Below, in pieces: positions 21,207 to 29,505 of a DNA stretch of 64,000 nt. Source of the stretch: Marinobacter sp. EhC06 (GTDB taxonomy: Bacteria > Pseudomonadota > Gammaproteobacteria > Pseudomonadales > Oleiphilaceae). The DNA is taken from NCBI RefSeq assembly GCF_001650915.1, contig NZ_LXYO01000012.1, positions 124,001-188,000 of the forward strand. The letters run 5' to 3'. Position numbers and translations under genes: made by a program. Below the pieces are notes generated by a model, which worked only from the letters and a program-made list of their open reading frames with translations, was not told where the DNA came from and did not search any database. Each line of letters opens with the position of its first letter. Within the stretch, counting starts at the first letter, position 1.

Positions 21207-21791
21207 TCAGGCATCAATAAGATCGGCTGCCCACTGAGGCAAGGCCTCGTGACAGGTACGCCACCGCCCCGCCTCCCAGACCGCAATACGTACGTAGGGT
21301 TGATCGAGGCTGGAGTTATCAACGAGGTGCATTTCGTCCGCCAGCCCGATGCATTCGCGAAGGTTGGCAAGGGTCCGTGGAATTCTGGACTCAACCTTGG
21401 CCTCGGGCACATGATGGCCGCCGGACTTTACCCGGGACGCCACCCGGGCGTTGTTCAACGCAGCGAATTCCAGGTGGAAATAAAACAGCCGAATGCGAAA
21501 CCCCGCAGCCTTGGCGACCCCGACAAAATCAACTTTGGAGGGATGGGAAAAGACAGTTTCAAAACAGAAACTCTGGCGTTCTTCAAGCAGTCGGAACCGT
21601 TCCCGTTCGGCAATCAGCGCCGCCTCATAACTGTGTTTCTCGGGCGCGTCCGGCCACACACTGCGGGCGATGTTATCGGCATTCACCAGAGGAATCTTCC
21701 GGCGGGCCAGGAACCGCTCATAGAATGTGGTCTTGCCGGCACCGTTGCCGCCAATCAGCAGCCAGAGTTCAGGCTGCGTTGTCACGGTCAC
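21207..21791 (-). CDS. Zeta-toxin-like P-loop kinase (toxin of TA pair)
   Basis: 194 residues from GTG 21791. Walker A GGNGAGKT at residues 14-21 is followed by NADNIARSVWPD near 36-47 and FETVFSHPSKVDFV, the typical layout of zeta/AAA_33 kinases that phosphorylate UDP-sugar peptidoglycan precursors or other small molecules. Basic residues in RVASRVKSGGHHVPEAKVESR form a lid-like region. It overlaps the antitoxin gene by 23 bases, so translation is coupled. The toxin role is inferred from the pairing; the family also includes harmless kinases. Confidence 0.8.
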   Translation of the reverse strand: MTVTTQPELWLLIGGNGAGKTTFYERFLARRKIPLVNADNIARSVWPDAPEKHSYEAALIAERERFRLLEERQSFCFETVFSHPSKVDFVGVAKAAGFRIRLFYFHLEFAALNNARVASRVKSGGHHVPEAKVESRIPRTLANLRECIGLADEMHLVDNSSLDQPYVRIAVWEAGRWRTCHEALPQWAADLIDA

Positions 21792-22182
21792 TCAGTGCTT
21801 CAAAACGCCCGTTGCGAAACTGACCGACTTCCCGGGTGCCATCCGGATAAATCGCCTCCAGATAGCCGGGCTTGTCTCCAGACGCCTGATACACCGTACG
21901 ACCTCTGGCAATCGAACGCCCCAGATCACCGCTTTCCCGGGCCTGATCTACTTCAGCCCAGAGGTCATCACTGGAAACAGACTCAGCCACCACCGGCTCA
22001 ACCCGCACCTGGCGGATACCTTGGAGAATGGCAATCAGATCTTCCGCACTCACGTCCCCGGCAACAGCACGCCCTATCTCGGCCCAGTACTCAATCTGCT
22101 TGGGTGTCGAACGCCGATGAACCGCGCCCTCTGCGGCGGCGTGGCGGACCAGAGTCTCGTCGAGACGGACAGCGGTTGTCAT
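21769..22182 (-). CDS. ParD-like antitoxin
   Basis: 137 residues from ATG 22182, preceded by a strong AGGAGGTCACC site; the frame is open 11 codons further up but without a ribosome site. It begins MTTAVRLDETLVRHAAAEGA, then RRSTPKQIEYWAEIGRAV, the ribbon-helix-helix pattern of the ParD-like family. The C-terminal 45 residues (YLEAIYPDGTREVGQFRNGRFEA, a short beta-rich part) probably neutralise the toxin. As in most type II pairs, it is upstream of its toxin and would repress its own promoter in 22183-22272. Confidence 0.8.
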   Translation of the reverse strand: MTTAVRLDETLVRHAAAEGAVHRRSTPKQIEYWAEIGRAVAGDVSAEDLIAILQGIRQVRVEPVVAESVSSDDLWAEVDQARESGDLGRSIARGRTVYQASGDKPGYLEAIYPDGTREVGQFRNGRFEALSDRDNAA

Positions 22183-22272
22183 GGTGACCTCCTGAGTAGG
22201 GCTAAGTGTTAGCAACAGATTACCACAGGTGTTGCAATATGCAACAAACGAGATTTGGCCTCTCGGTAGGCA

Positions 22273-23349
22273 TTAAATTGGCCAGGCACCAGCAGGCCGC
22301 AGCTTCCGATATTCCTCCATCGAGATCTTGCCCAATTGAGGCGTCAGCTTGCAGGTTCGGCTTGCCCACGGGTATGAATTCTGGCGCTGATGCACCTTCG
22401 TCCAGCCCTCTCCCTCCTTCCAGGATTCCAGATCCAGATCCCGCCAGTACCTCGGGTTCCTCCCGGTTTTTCTGTCATGCTCAGCGGTTATCGGGTCCAG
22501 ATGACGGAAAGGTTCCAGGCGTGGCGTGTCGGGCAGAGGCTGGGAGACATCCATATAGCGCTGCAACATATCCCACAATGCCAAGACTTCAGACTTTTCC
22601 GACTCGATGGTGCTGAAGCCGGTTTTGTTGAACGTTTTCTGGGTGTAGCGGTGCACCAGCATCAGGCGGTAGAACACCCCGCTTTGCTGAATTACCCGCT
22701 CAATGTAGGCGTCAAATTCCACGAACGGGGCTTCAAAGAAGCGACCGCGACCAAGCGCAATGCGGACCTGACCCGTGAGGCGGTTGAATTCGCTGCATCC
22801 ATCTTCAAGCGTCGCATCCAGCTTTTTGTTGATGTTTTTTTCGAACGGCTTAAGGAGGAATCCGACGCCGGTGCTCATAATCCAGTTTGTGGTTATCGGC
22901 GTGACCCAGATCGCGAACCCATACCACCCAATCGTTAGGACAATAGAGCACAATCCAATAACTAATGCCGGGAGCTCCTTCAAGACATCTACTTCGGCAA
23001 TCATCCAAACCATAACTGCCGGACCAGCCAACCACAGGGAAAGCACCCAGATCAGTGGAATAATCAGCAACAGGAACTTTAGCCCCATCTTCCCGTTCAA
23101 AAATCGAATCCGCTGATGATCTGACCACCAATCACTATCTTTGAATTCAGGGTCAGTTTTGTCGTGCTCTTGCAGCGCCTCCACATCTTGAATCGTTCGA
23201 AGATAAGGAATGACTGCAGCGTATGTACCGATTGGCTGCAGTTCCTCGCCAATACGCGTGCGTTTGTTTGGGCTCTCGGGCAGCGGCTGAATAGCAACAG
23301 TTCTGAAGGCTGTGGCCGCATACTCAGTCTTCATCTGCGCGTTTGTCAT
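22273..23349 (-). CDS. Membrane protein, candidate T6SS immunity paralogue
   Basis: 358 residues from ATG 23349. A basic N-terminal part of about 90 residues precedes two hydrophobic stretches near 92-118 and 126-152 (LKFLLLIIPLIWVLSLWLAG, LVIGLCSIVLTIGWYGFAIW). A soluble C-terminus follows, with FNRLTGQVRIALG and later RNPRYWRDLDLESWKEG. The FNR-x5 motif and the layout of membrane pair followed by a FNR box match the immunity candidate at 24152, so I group them; the rest is divergent. It may belong to the DUF6708 family, which I cannot confirm. It is the last gene of the vgrG island. Immunity function is inference from position and topology. Confidence 0.65.
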   Translation of the reverse strand: MTNAQMKTEYAATAFRTVAIQPLPESPNKRTRIGEELQPIGTYAAVIPYLRTIQDVEALQEHDKTDPEFKDSDWWSDHQRIRFLNGKMGLKFLLLIIPLIWVLSLWLAGPAVMVWMIAEVDVLKELPALVIGLCSIVLTIGWYGFAIWVTPITTNWIMSTGVGFLLKPFEKNINKKLDATLEDGCSEFNRLTGQVRIALGRGRFFEAPFVEFDAYIERVIQQSGVFYRLMLVHRYTQKTFNKTGFSTIESEKSEVLALWDMLQRYMDVSQPLPDTPRLEPFRHLDPITAEHDRKTGRNPRYWRDLDLESWKEGEGWTKVHQRQNSYPWASRTCKLTPQLGKISMEEYRKLRPAGAWPI

Positions 23350-23416
23350 GCACTAACCTCGGTAAAATACCAATAGGGTGACTTGGGCTGAGCGTATGCA
23401 CCCCAAGGACGCCGCT

Positions 23417-23989
23417 TCAGCAATTGCTCAAAAGAGCCGTCCTTTGATGCCCAGCATAGGACCCTCCTACAACGATGAAAGCCATACCCAAAATCGCCCC
23501 TCCCCAGCCCGGGATTGCCAACATGGTCACCAGTAAAAGATACGCCAGAAAAACCAGCCCACCCGCCATCGCTATTGCATACCCAGTCGCGGCATCAAAA
23601 TCCTTATTAGAGAGGCTGATCCGCATTTCCCGGGGAACGATGATCGGCTCTTTCTGCCCCTCCGGCACGAAACACACTTCGCGGCGTTGGCGGTTAAACG
23701 GGCGGGCGTTACGTTCTTTAATTTGGAATAAGCCTGCCAGCGAGGAAGGGAGAGTGTGAACAAGCCCAAAGAGCCACCTAACGTCATTTGCCAACCGAAC
23801 ACCGATGTCGCCCCTGCCCAAAAAGTCCAGGTATCCGTCATTCACTTCCCCCACCGCATGGCCATGATCCACCGGCGGCAGGCCGGTTGGCAGGGGTTTG
23901 GGGGATAAAAGAGTCAGCCGGCCACTCGGGAAAGGCTCGGAACGCCCCGCGTGTAGAGGCTGTTCGAACTGAGTACTTTTTGAGTTCAT
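23417..23989 (-). CDS. Rearranged copy of the immunity candidate (probable decaying paralogue)
   Basis: 190 residues from ATG 23989. The start (GRSEPFPSGRLTLLSPKPLP, then TGLPPVDHGHAVGEVN) and middle (FNRQRREVCFVPEGQKEPII) are near-identical to the 24152 gene. Between them the reading frame has slipped: after YLDF, another frame encodes SVFGWQMTLGGSLGLF, equal to SVFGWQVTLGGPFGLF of the intact copy, and about 40 codons including the membrane helices are lost or replaced. The C-terminal 65 residues (two hydrophobic segments) do not match the intact copy. A T-run after GAC at the slip point is a plausible indel site. Either a pseudogene or a mosaic short immunity protein. Confidence 0.6.
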   Translation of the reverse strand: MNSKSTQFEQPLHAGRSEPFPSGRLTLLSPKPLPTGLPPVDHGHAVGEVNDGYLDFLGRGDIGVRLANDVRWLFGLVHTLPSSLAGLFQIKERNARPFNRQRREVCFVPEGQKEPIIVPREMRISLSNKDFDAATGYAIAMAGGLVFLAYLLLVTMLAIPGWGGAILGMAFIVVGGSYAGHQRTALLSNC

Positions 23990-24023
23990 GAGAGACCGTC
24001 CATCGTCTGGCATTGACTGCAGA

Positions 24024-24119
24024 CTAGGGTTTCCGATCTTCCAAGCTGATCAAGCTCGGCTTGTGACAGCTGAATGACGCCATAAAGCCTGTGCGGTTTG
24101 CGTTTACAATGTTTGTCAT
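24024..24119 (-). CDS. Possible 31-residue ORF with strong ribosome site
   Basis: Between the two immunity-like genes, AGGAGG lies five bases before ATG 24119 (with another ATG directly before it), opening a 31-codon frame MTNIVNANRTGFMASFSCHK. In the overlapping frame the sequence reads RLYGVIQLSQAELDQLG, which looks more protein-like, so this may be the frameshifted remnant of a larger gene. No family is recognised. Confidence 0.25.
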   Translation of the reverse strand: MTNIVNANRTGFMASFSCHKPSLISLEDRKP

Positions 24120-24151
24120 CATTTCCTCCTTGAAATGGCTTTACTACTTCA

Positions 24152-25288
24152 TCAATTGGTTGATGCCAGCGGCAGACGGTCCTCCTCGGCATACACTTCC
24201 GCAAAGACTTCATAGGGCAACCGCCCCGGACGGGCCTTTTGCTTCTCACGAACCTTCTGGCTTAAGCGCTTGAAGGTCTCGCTGGGCTTGGCCCACTCGC
24301 TCTCAGATAACGGTTCAGACCACTCCGCCATGGCCTTGGGCAGCGTTTTTCGGGTCATGCGTTTGATCTTCCTGACTTCCCACTCCACCAGTCGGTTGGG
24401 CAGGGTCCAAAAGGTCATCAGGTGGTACAGGTACCAGCCGGTCAGGTAGTGCACTCCCCGTTTGCCTTCCCGGTATTCCTCATGAAGACGTTTGCGGGCA
24501 TTGCGGAAAACATGGACGCCCTCCCAGGGCGGATCATCCGGGCCCTGAAGTTCCAATGGATCCTGGATCTCTTTCAGGGTGTGGACTTCGTATTCCATGT
24601 AGGCCCGGATGGCCTCCCAGTTGCTGATGGCCTGGGGCAAACCGTAAGTCTGGAATTCCAGCGTGTATTTCTCGCCGGTTTGTGGGTGGAGGAAGCCTAC
24701 ACCGAAGCCGTACTGGCGCTGTACACCGTACTCGGTCACCCCCTGGGCCTCGGTCACCCAGGCCACCAGTTCCTCCCAGGGTACGAAAATGGGCTCCCGG
24801 TGACCATTGGGCACGAAGCACACCTCGCGGCGCTGGCGGTTGAAGCGGGTGGGGATGACCTGGGATTTTTTCTTGAGTTCTATTACGGACGCAACTAGCC
24901 ACCAAAGCATTAAACCTCCCCCTCCCCAAAAGCCAATCCAGAAGCTGATCTCTATCACTCCCCAAAAAGCATGAATGGCATCGGGCAGACCATTGCCGAG
25001 CCAGTAAAGCATTAAAAAGGCAATCGCCGGAAAAACCAAGGCCACCATAACGAATAAGCCAAAAGGGCCGCCAAGAGTCACCTGCCAGCCAAACACCGAA
25101 GGCAACCCCACCCCGAAGTCCAGATAGCGTTCGTTCACCTCACCCACTGCGTGCCCGTGGTCCGTGGGCGGCAAACCAGTGGGCAGGGGCAACGGTGACA
25201 GGTACGTCACCGTTCCGCTGGGGAACTTGTCACTTCGCCCGGCCCTGGGGGCATTCGCTATATCCGCCTTGGGCGTTTCCTGTGTCAT
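24152..25288 (-). CDS. Membrane protein, probable immunity protein for the T6SS effector
   Basis: 378 residues from ATG 25288, overlapping the effector stop codon by four bases (ATGA). The N-terminus is soluble and proline-rich (SPLPLPTGLPPTDHGHAVGE). Two hydrophobic helices are near residues 74-96 and 108-132. A cytosolic-type C-terminal region then begins FNRQRREVCFVPNGHREPIFV and contains several Trp/Tyr-rich motifs. Membrane-spanning immunity proteins are known for pore-forming T6SS effectors such as VasX, and the gene is directly downstream of such an effector. It resembles DUF6708-type proteins, which I cannot verify. The partly scrambled copy lies downstream. Confidence 0.75.
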   Translation of the reverse strand: MTQETPKADIANAPRAGRSDKFPSGTVTYLSPLPLPTGLPPTDHGHAVGEVNERYLDFGVGLPSVFGWQVTLGGPFGLFVMVALVFPAIAFLMLYWLGNGLPDAIHAFWGVIEISFWIGFWGGGGLMLWWLVASVIELKKKSQVIPTRFNRQRREVCFVPNGHREPIFVPWEELVAWVTEAQGVTEYGVQRQYGFGVGFLHPQTGEKYTLEFQTYGLPQAISNWEAIRAYMEYEVHTLKEIQDPLELQGPDDPPWEGVHVFRNARKRLHEEYREGKRGVHYLTGWYLYHLMTFWTLPNRLVEWEVRKIKRMTRKTLPKAMAEWSEPLSESEWAKPSETFKRLSQKVREKQKARPGRLPYEVFAEVYAEEDRLPLASTN

Positions 25289-28200
25289 TCGAAGATATCC
25301 AGTTCCATAAAGGGATTGCGTACCTGGTACCAGAAGGTCCTGCCTTCGTTATCCTGGGGAGGTTCCTGGACAGGCGTCACCGGCCAGTCACTGTCAGGCG
25401 TTACCTTGAGCATGTACACCTCCTGGGTGTAGCGGTCCTCCGAATGGTGGGTGTCCAGCCGGACCATCAGCGCCAGGTCACGGGTTTCGGGATACGGATC
25501 GCTCTTGCTGTGGTCCGGGGGCGAGAACGCCAGTTGCAGATGTCCGCCCCCTTCCCGGATGGCCAGGCTCGTCAGGATATCATGGGAACAGCGCACCCAG
25601 GTTTCCGGGGTGTCACGGAACCAGCCCGAGCGTTCTGGCCGGATGCGCCAGGCACTCAGCCACACTCGCCGGGGCGCCGGCTGGTCCAGGGGCTCTATCA
25701 ACCCCGCCGCCGTCAGAGCATGGCAGTTCAGCACCAGTTGGTCCTTACCGTCTTGCTCTTCCGCCGGGACCTTCTCCAGGGACAGGCTGTTGCCGAGCTG
25801 GGCGAAGGCCTGCTCGTACTCCTCCAGCGATCCGTTGTGGATCTGGCCGGGTTCCCGCGACCAGGGGGTGGTCTGCAGCCACTGATCCCGCTCGCTCAAA
25901 TTGTAGCGGTTGTACAGCCAGGTGCCCCCCAGCTCGAACACGGTAAACACCAGCCCGGCAATGTTCAGGCGGACGAACAGGCTGGACAGACGGGTGCCTG
26001 CGGTGGCCCAGGCACCTGCCTTGTCGGCGGCTCGCCATACCTCCATCGCAGCTATTCGTGTCTGGTTTAGGCCATATAGATTTGTCGCCGTCAGCCCGCC
26101 GCTGCCCACCATGCCAAGGGTCGCCCCCAATTGCGCCTGCGCATTACCGGTCCGTACGGCTTCCAGCCAGTTGCTGGCATGCTTGTAGGTGCCGATGGCG
26201 GCGCTGATAACACCCGCGCCGTATGCAAATATTCCCAACCCAACATGCAAGCGGCCCATCTGGATATGGACCGACTGCACGGCGCTGCGCTGCCAAGAGT
26301 TTGCCAGGGTCTGGGCCCTGGAGGACAGAGCGGTGTCCGCCAGGCTTTGGGCGGCCAGGAAACCGGCGCCGGACGTAGCAGACAGACTTTCGATAAGTTT
26401 GCCATAGCTCCTGGCGTCTGGTGACTGAGCTTTAACTTCGGAAACAGCGTGAAAAAAGTTCACCAACTGCGCCGCAAACACCATCACACCCAGCCCATCC
26501 CCCAGCAGGTTCACCCGTGGCGCAGAGGTCAGGCCCTGGCGGAGGTGCCCCATCAGTGTGCCCATCTGCTGCTGGCCCGCGGCAGGCAGCAGCAGGGAGA
26601 TACCCGCCCTGCCCGTGGTTGCGGGCTCGAGCCGCAGGCCGGTATTGGTTTCCTCCACCGGGCTGAGGGCGCCGGCCAGACGCCGGCCCAGGGCCCGCTG
26701 TTCCTCCCGGGTGGCCTTGAACTCGTTGACGATGCTTTGCGCCCGCTCGGATTTGTGGCCGTGGGTGGCCTTGGCCACGTCGTGGTCGTGGGCCAGGGAT
26801 TCCAGCCGTTCGTTCAGCGACAGCAGTTGTTCCAGGTTCTGGCGGAAGGTGGCCAGCTCCGGTTCCGAGGCAACGCGGAACTCTACCTCACCGCCTTGGA
26901 TGACCTTGAGCATCTTGCCCTTGAAAAAATACGGCAGGTCCCGGAACAGGTCGTCCAGGGGCGGTATCCGGTTTGCCTCAATGCCTTGGTAAAGCTGTTC
27001 CATAGCCCGGGCGATACCTTTTGACACCGCCGGTGCCAGGGTGTCGCCAATGGCGGCTGCCTTTGCCTGGATTTCCTGGGAGCGTAACTCAAGGTCCGGC
27101 AGGTGTCCGGCCTCCGCCTCGGCCAGGCGCCGCGCCCACTCGGCAGCCCTGGTCACCAGGCTGTAGCCGGCCCCTGCGATACCAAAGTAGGTGGTCGATG
27201 GCTCTGCATCCGGCGCCTGGGCGGCCTTGGGCAAGGTGTGGAACAAGGGGTGACTGTACTGGGGGTTCTCCTCCAGCCAGGCCAGTACCTTTTCCGCCGC
27301 CTCGTCGGTGCGGCAAAAATCCTTCACGCAGGCATAGTTCAGGTCCAGGGCCGCCTCCAGTTGCTTCTCATCCGCCACGTCGAAATACCAGGCGGCCTGG
27401 TGGAAGCGGGAATCACACAACAGGGTGGCCCGGTCATCGGTGATGTCCGCCAGCAACCCTTGCCACCGTGCCAGCTTGGCCCGCTGCGCCGCCATGAAGG
27501 CATCCATACGGGGGCGGTCGATCAGTTCATTGATGCCGCGCTGGCCCAGTTTGGCCCCGTTAAGCTGGTAATAGTTCTGCAGGTTGAGCTGATTGATGGT
27601 GTCCCGGTGCTGCTCGTAGTTCGCCTGCCCCAGGGCATCAATCATGGCCAATTGTGCCCGGACCAGGGGATTATCCCCGTGGTGCTCGCGCAGGTAGGTT
27701 TCGGGGCCCATCGGTTGCGGGCCACGGTAATCCCTGCGCACCTCCAGGTAGTCGTAGATGGACTGGCGTTGTGCTTCGTCGGTACTCTCGTACAGCGACT
27801 GGAAAGGTTCGCCTCCCGGTCTTTCGCCAGCCGTCTCCAGAGCGTGATCGTTGATCAGTGTCATGGACTCTATCCATGCACCCAGCATATAGTCCCGCTC
27901 GGTGTGCCCCGGCTCGTCACCACCTTCCGCCCAGTCGCCGATCCAGCCCACCACATCATCCTGATGCTGAGCCAGGTCCAGCATCACGCCCACGTCGTCC
28001 CTCAGCACCAGGCACAGGCAATTGTCCGGGTCTTCCACGGCCTGCTGCTTGATCAACTTGCCAAATCGGCTCTTGTGGTAATAGGGCTGATTCTCCCATT
28101 GGTAGGGCTCGCTTTCCTGGGGGTGGCCGTTTTCGGGGGCATCCGGCGTATAGTCTTCGCCAAATTCAGCCACCCATTGTTTGGCCTGTTCAGGCGTCAG

Positions 28201-28677
28201 CAGGTGCTCACCGCCGCTGACCGGCGAGGCACTGGCCAGGTCGATTTCCTGCATGAAGTGCGCACGCTCCTCCTGGCTGTCGAGTATCTGAGCTTTCTTG
28301 CGTTCGGTGAGGGGCACATCGGCGAAGCAAACGTAGAGGGTGTGCTGCTTCGGGTATTCCAGCTTGCCACCGTTGTGGCCGGTCAGTTCACCATTTTCAT
28401 GCAGGTACTCGTGGAGCTCCCCGGTATCTGCGTCCAATACATAAAGATAGCCATACCTAAGAAGGCGGTAGCCAAGCGGGCGGGAGGTCAGTGAGTAGGG
28501 GTACCCCGGGTCTGTATCGGCGGGCGCAACTTCTACCCTGCCGTACCGAATAGGCAGCAGGTGCACGGTTTTCAGCAGTGGGCATGAAGCGGGTTCATCA
28601 ATGAGGGTGCCTGATTGTTCCCAGCACAAAAGATCGTTGCTTGCCCGGTCGTCAGTGGGGCGTTGTATCCGTGTCAT
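25285..28677 (-). CDS. VasX/BTH_I2691-like T6SS effector, predicted pore former
   Basis: 1130 residues from ATG 28677. The N-terminal 120 residues match the VasX-type N-terminal region: CPLLKTVHLLPIRYGRVEV, then YRLLRYGYLYVLDADTGELHE. A long, mainly helical middle region follows. Hydrophobic segments lie at about 727-750, 812-832, 850-870 and 896-918 (for example GIFAYGAGVISAAIGTYKHA and LNIAGLVFTVFELGGTWLYN), consistent with membrane insertion like colicins. The tail of about 200 residues is soluble. It sits between a DUF4123 adaptor gene three bases upstream and a membrane immunity gene overlapping its stop. Secretion through VgrG is inferred from family and operon; no enzymatic toxin motif is seen. 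Confidence 0.82.
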   Translation of the reverse strand: MTRIQRPTDDRASNDLLCWEQSGTLIDEPASCPLLKTVHLLPIRYGRVEVAPADTDPGYPYSLTSRPLGYRLLRYGYLYVLDADTGELHEYLHENGELTGHNGGKLEYPKQHTLYVCFADVPLTERKKAQILDSQEERAHFMQEIDLASASPVSGGEHLLTPEQAKQWVAEFGEDYTPDAPENGHPQESEPYQWENQPYYHKSRFGKLIKQQAVEDPDNCLCLVLRDDVGVMLDLAQHQDDVVGWIGDWAEGGDEPGHTERDYMLGAWIESMTLINDHALETAGERPGGEPFQSLYESTDEAQRQSIYDYLEVRRDYRGPQPMGPETYLREHHGDNPLVRAQLAMIDALGQANYEQHRDTINQLNLQNYYQLNGAKLGQRGINELIDRPRMDAFMAAQRAKLARWQGLLADITDDRATLLCDSRFHQAAWYFDVADEKQLEAALDLNYACVKDFCRTDEAAEKVLAWLEENPQYSHPLFHTLPKAAQAPDAEPSTTYFGIAGAGYSLVTRAAEWARRLAEAEAGHLPDLELRSQEIQAKAAAIGDTLAPAVSKGIARAMEQLYQGIEANRIPPLDDLFRDLPYFFKGKMLKVIQGGEVEFRVASEPELATFRQNLEQLLSLNERLESLAHDHDVAKATHGHKSERAQSIVNEFKATREEQRALGRRLAGALSPVEETNTGLRLEPATTGRAGISLLLPAAGQQQMGTLMGHLRQGLTSAPRVNLLGDGLGVMVFAAQLVNFFHAVSEVKAQSPDARSYGKLIESLSATSGAGFLAAQSLADTALSSRAQTLANSWQRSAVQSVHIQMGRLHVGLGIFAYGAGVISAAIGTYKHASNWLEAVRTGNAQAQLGATLGMVGSGGLTATNLYGLNQTRIAAMEVWRAADKAGAWATAGTRLSSLFVRLNIAGLVFTVFELGGTWLYNRYNLSERDQWLQTTPWSREPGQIHNGSLEEYEQAFAQLGNSLSLEKVPAEEQDGKDQLVLNCHALTAAGLIEPLDQPAPRRVWLSAWRIRPERSGWFRDTPETWVRCSHDILTSLAIREGGGHLQLAFSPPDHSKSDPYPETRDLALMVRLDTHHSEDRYTQEVYMLKVTPDSDWPVTPVQEPPQDNEGRTFWYQVRNPFMELDIFE

Positions 28678-28680
28678 TGT

Positions 28681-29505
28681 TCATCCTTGATTCAATGGAG
28701 GCGCCGTTTCCGTCACGGCATTGCTATCGGCTTGTGATGGCAAGGTTACGAACAGGAATTGCATAATCTCCCGCAAGTTGTTGCATCCGTTGCCAAGGGC
28801 CTCTTCCAGTATTCTGCCAAGTGCCGGGTAGGCATCCCTCAAATCAGGACCACCCAACTGTTTGCGCACCGACTCATGCAGGTTGCTCCATATGTGCAGT
28901 GCGCCTTTGCGCCGATTAAAGGCATCGAAAGCGCCCTTCAAGTCCCGCGAGGCCATCATTTTTTCGGGTTGGTCACCTATGTCGCCAGACTGAACAGCCG
29001 GGGGCTCGACAAGGTGCCACTGCTCGCTGATACGATCCGGAACAATCAACCGGTCCACGGCCCTGGTGGGGAAACGCGGCAAATTGCCCCCGATCACCGT
29101 GGCGGCCAGTGCCGGATGGGCAATCCGCACCAGTTCTTCACAGCCCGGCGCCACTTCTACCTGCAGGTGGGAGCGCATCCAACAGGCACAGCTAGCATGG
29201 TCTGTGGCCGAGATCAGCAGGTAACCCTGCTCTTGCCTGGGCCCCTGCTCCAGGAACCCTTCCAGCACCGGGTCTTCTGGCCCACTGAGCCATACAAGCC
29301 AGGGGGACAAGTCCGAAACCGCCTCCCAGCGGGTTGCAACGTACAGGCACTCTGCATTAATGGTTTGTCCGCCGGCCCACTGGTAGATTTGCTCACCGAG
29401 TTCGGGGATAGCAACACCATCCAGGACAAGCCCAACAGGTTGATGGCCAGGCCAGGGAACATGGGTAAAGGGCGACTCCCGCAACGACCAGGAATCCTGA
29501 TTCAT
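28681..29505 (-). CDS. DUF4123 T6SS adaptor/chaperone (Tap-like)
   Basis: 274 residues from ATG 29505. The DUF4123 pattern is seen near the N-terminus: [20 protein letters not shown], then [22 protein letters not shown]. Members load effectors onto the matching VgrG tip. Its start overlaps the vgrG stop by four bases, and the effector begins three bases after its stop, the canonical vgrG-tap-effector order. The C-terminal portion (about 190-274) is helical and probably gives effector specificity. Confidence 0.88.
   Translation of the reverse strand: MNQDSWSLRESPFTHVPWPGHQPVGLVLDGVAIPELGEQIYQWAGGQTINAECLYVATRWEAVSDLSPWLVWLSGPEDPVLEGFLEQGPRQEQGYLLISATDHASCACWMRSHLQVEVAPGCEELVRIAHPALAATVIGGNLPRFPTRAVDRLIVPDRISEQWHLVEPPAVQSGDIGDQPEKMMASRDLKGAFDAFNRRKGALHIWSNLHESVRKQLGGPDLRDAYPALGRILEEALGNGCNNLREIMQFLFVTLPSQADSNAVTETAPPLNQG

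Noticed and set aside
21249..22187. 312-codon plus-strand frame across the toxin-antitoxin pair
   Set aside because: The minus strand has Walker A, strong ribosome sites and coupled overlap; the plus frame has neither motif nor ribosome site.
27103..28494. 463-codon plus-strand open frame opposite the T6SS effector
   Set aside because: Antisense shadow of a gene with recognisable family motifs; its product is arginine/proline/leucine-rich and low-complexity.
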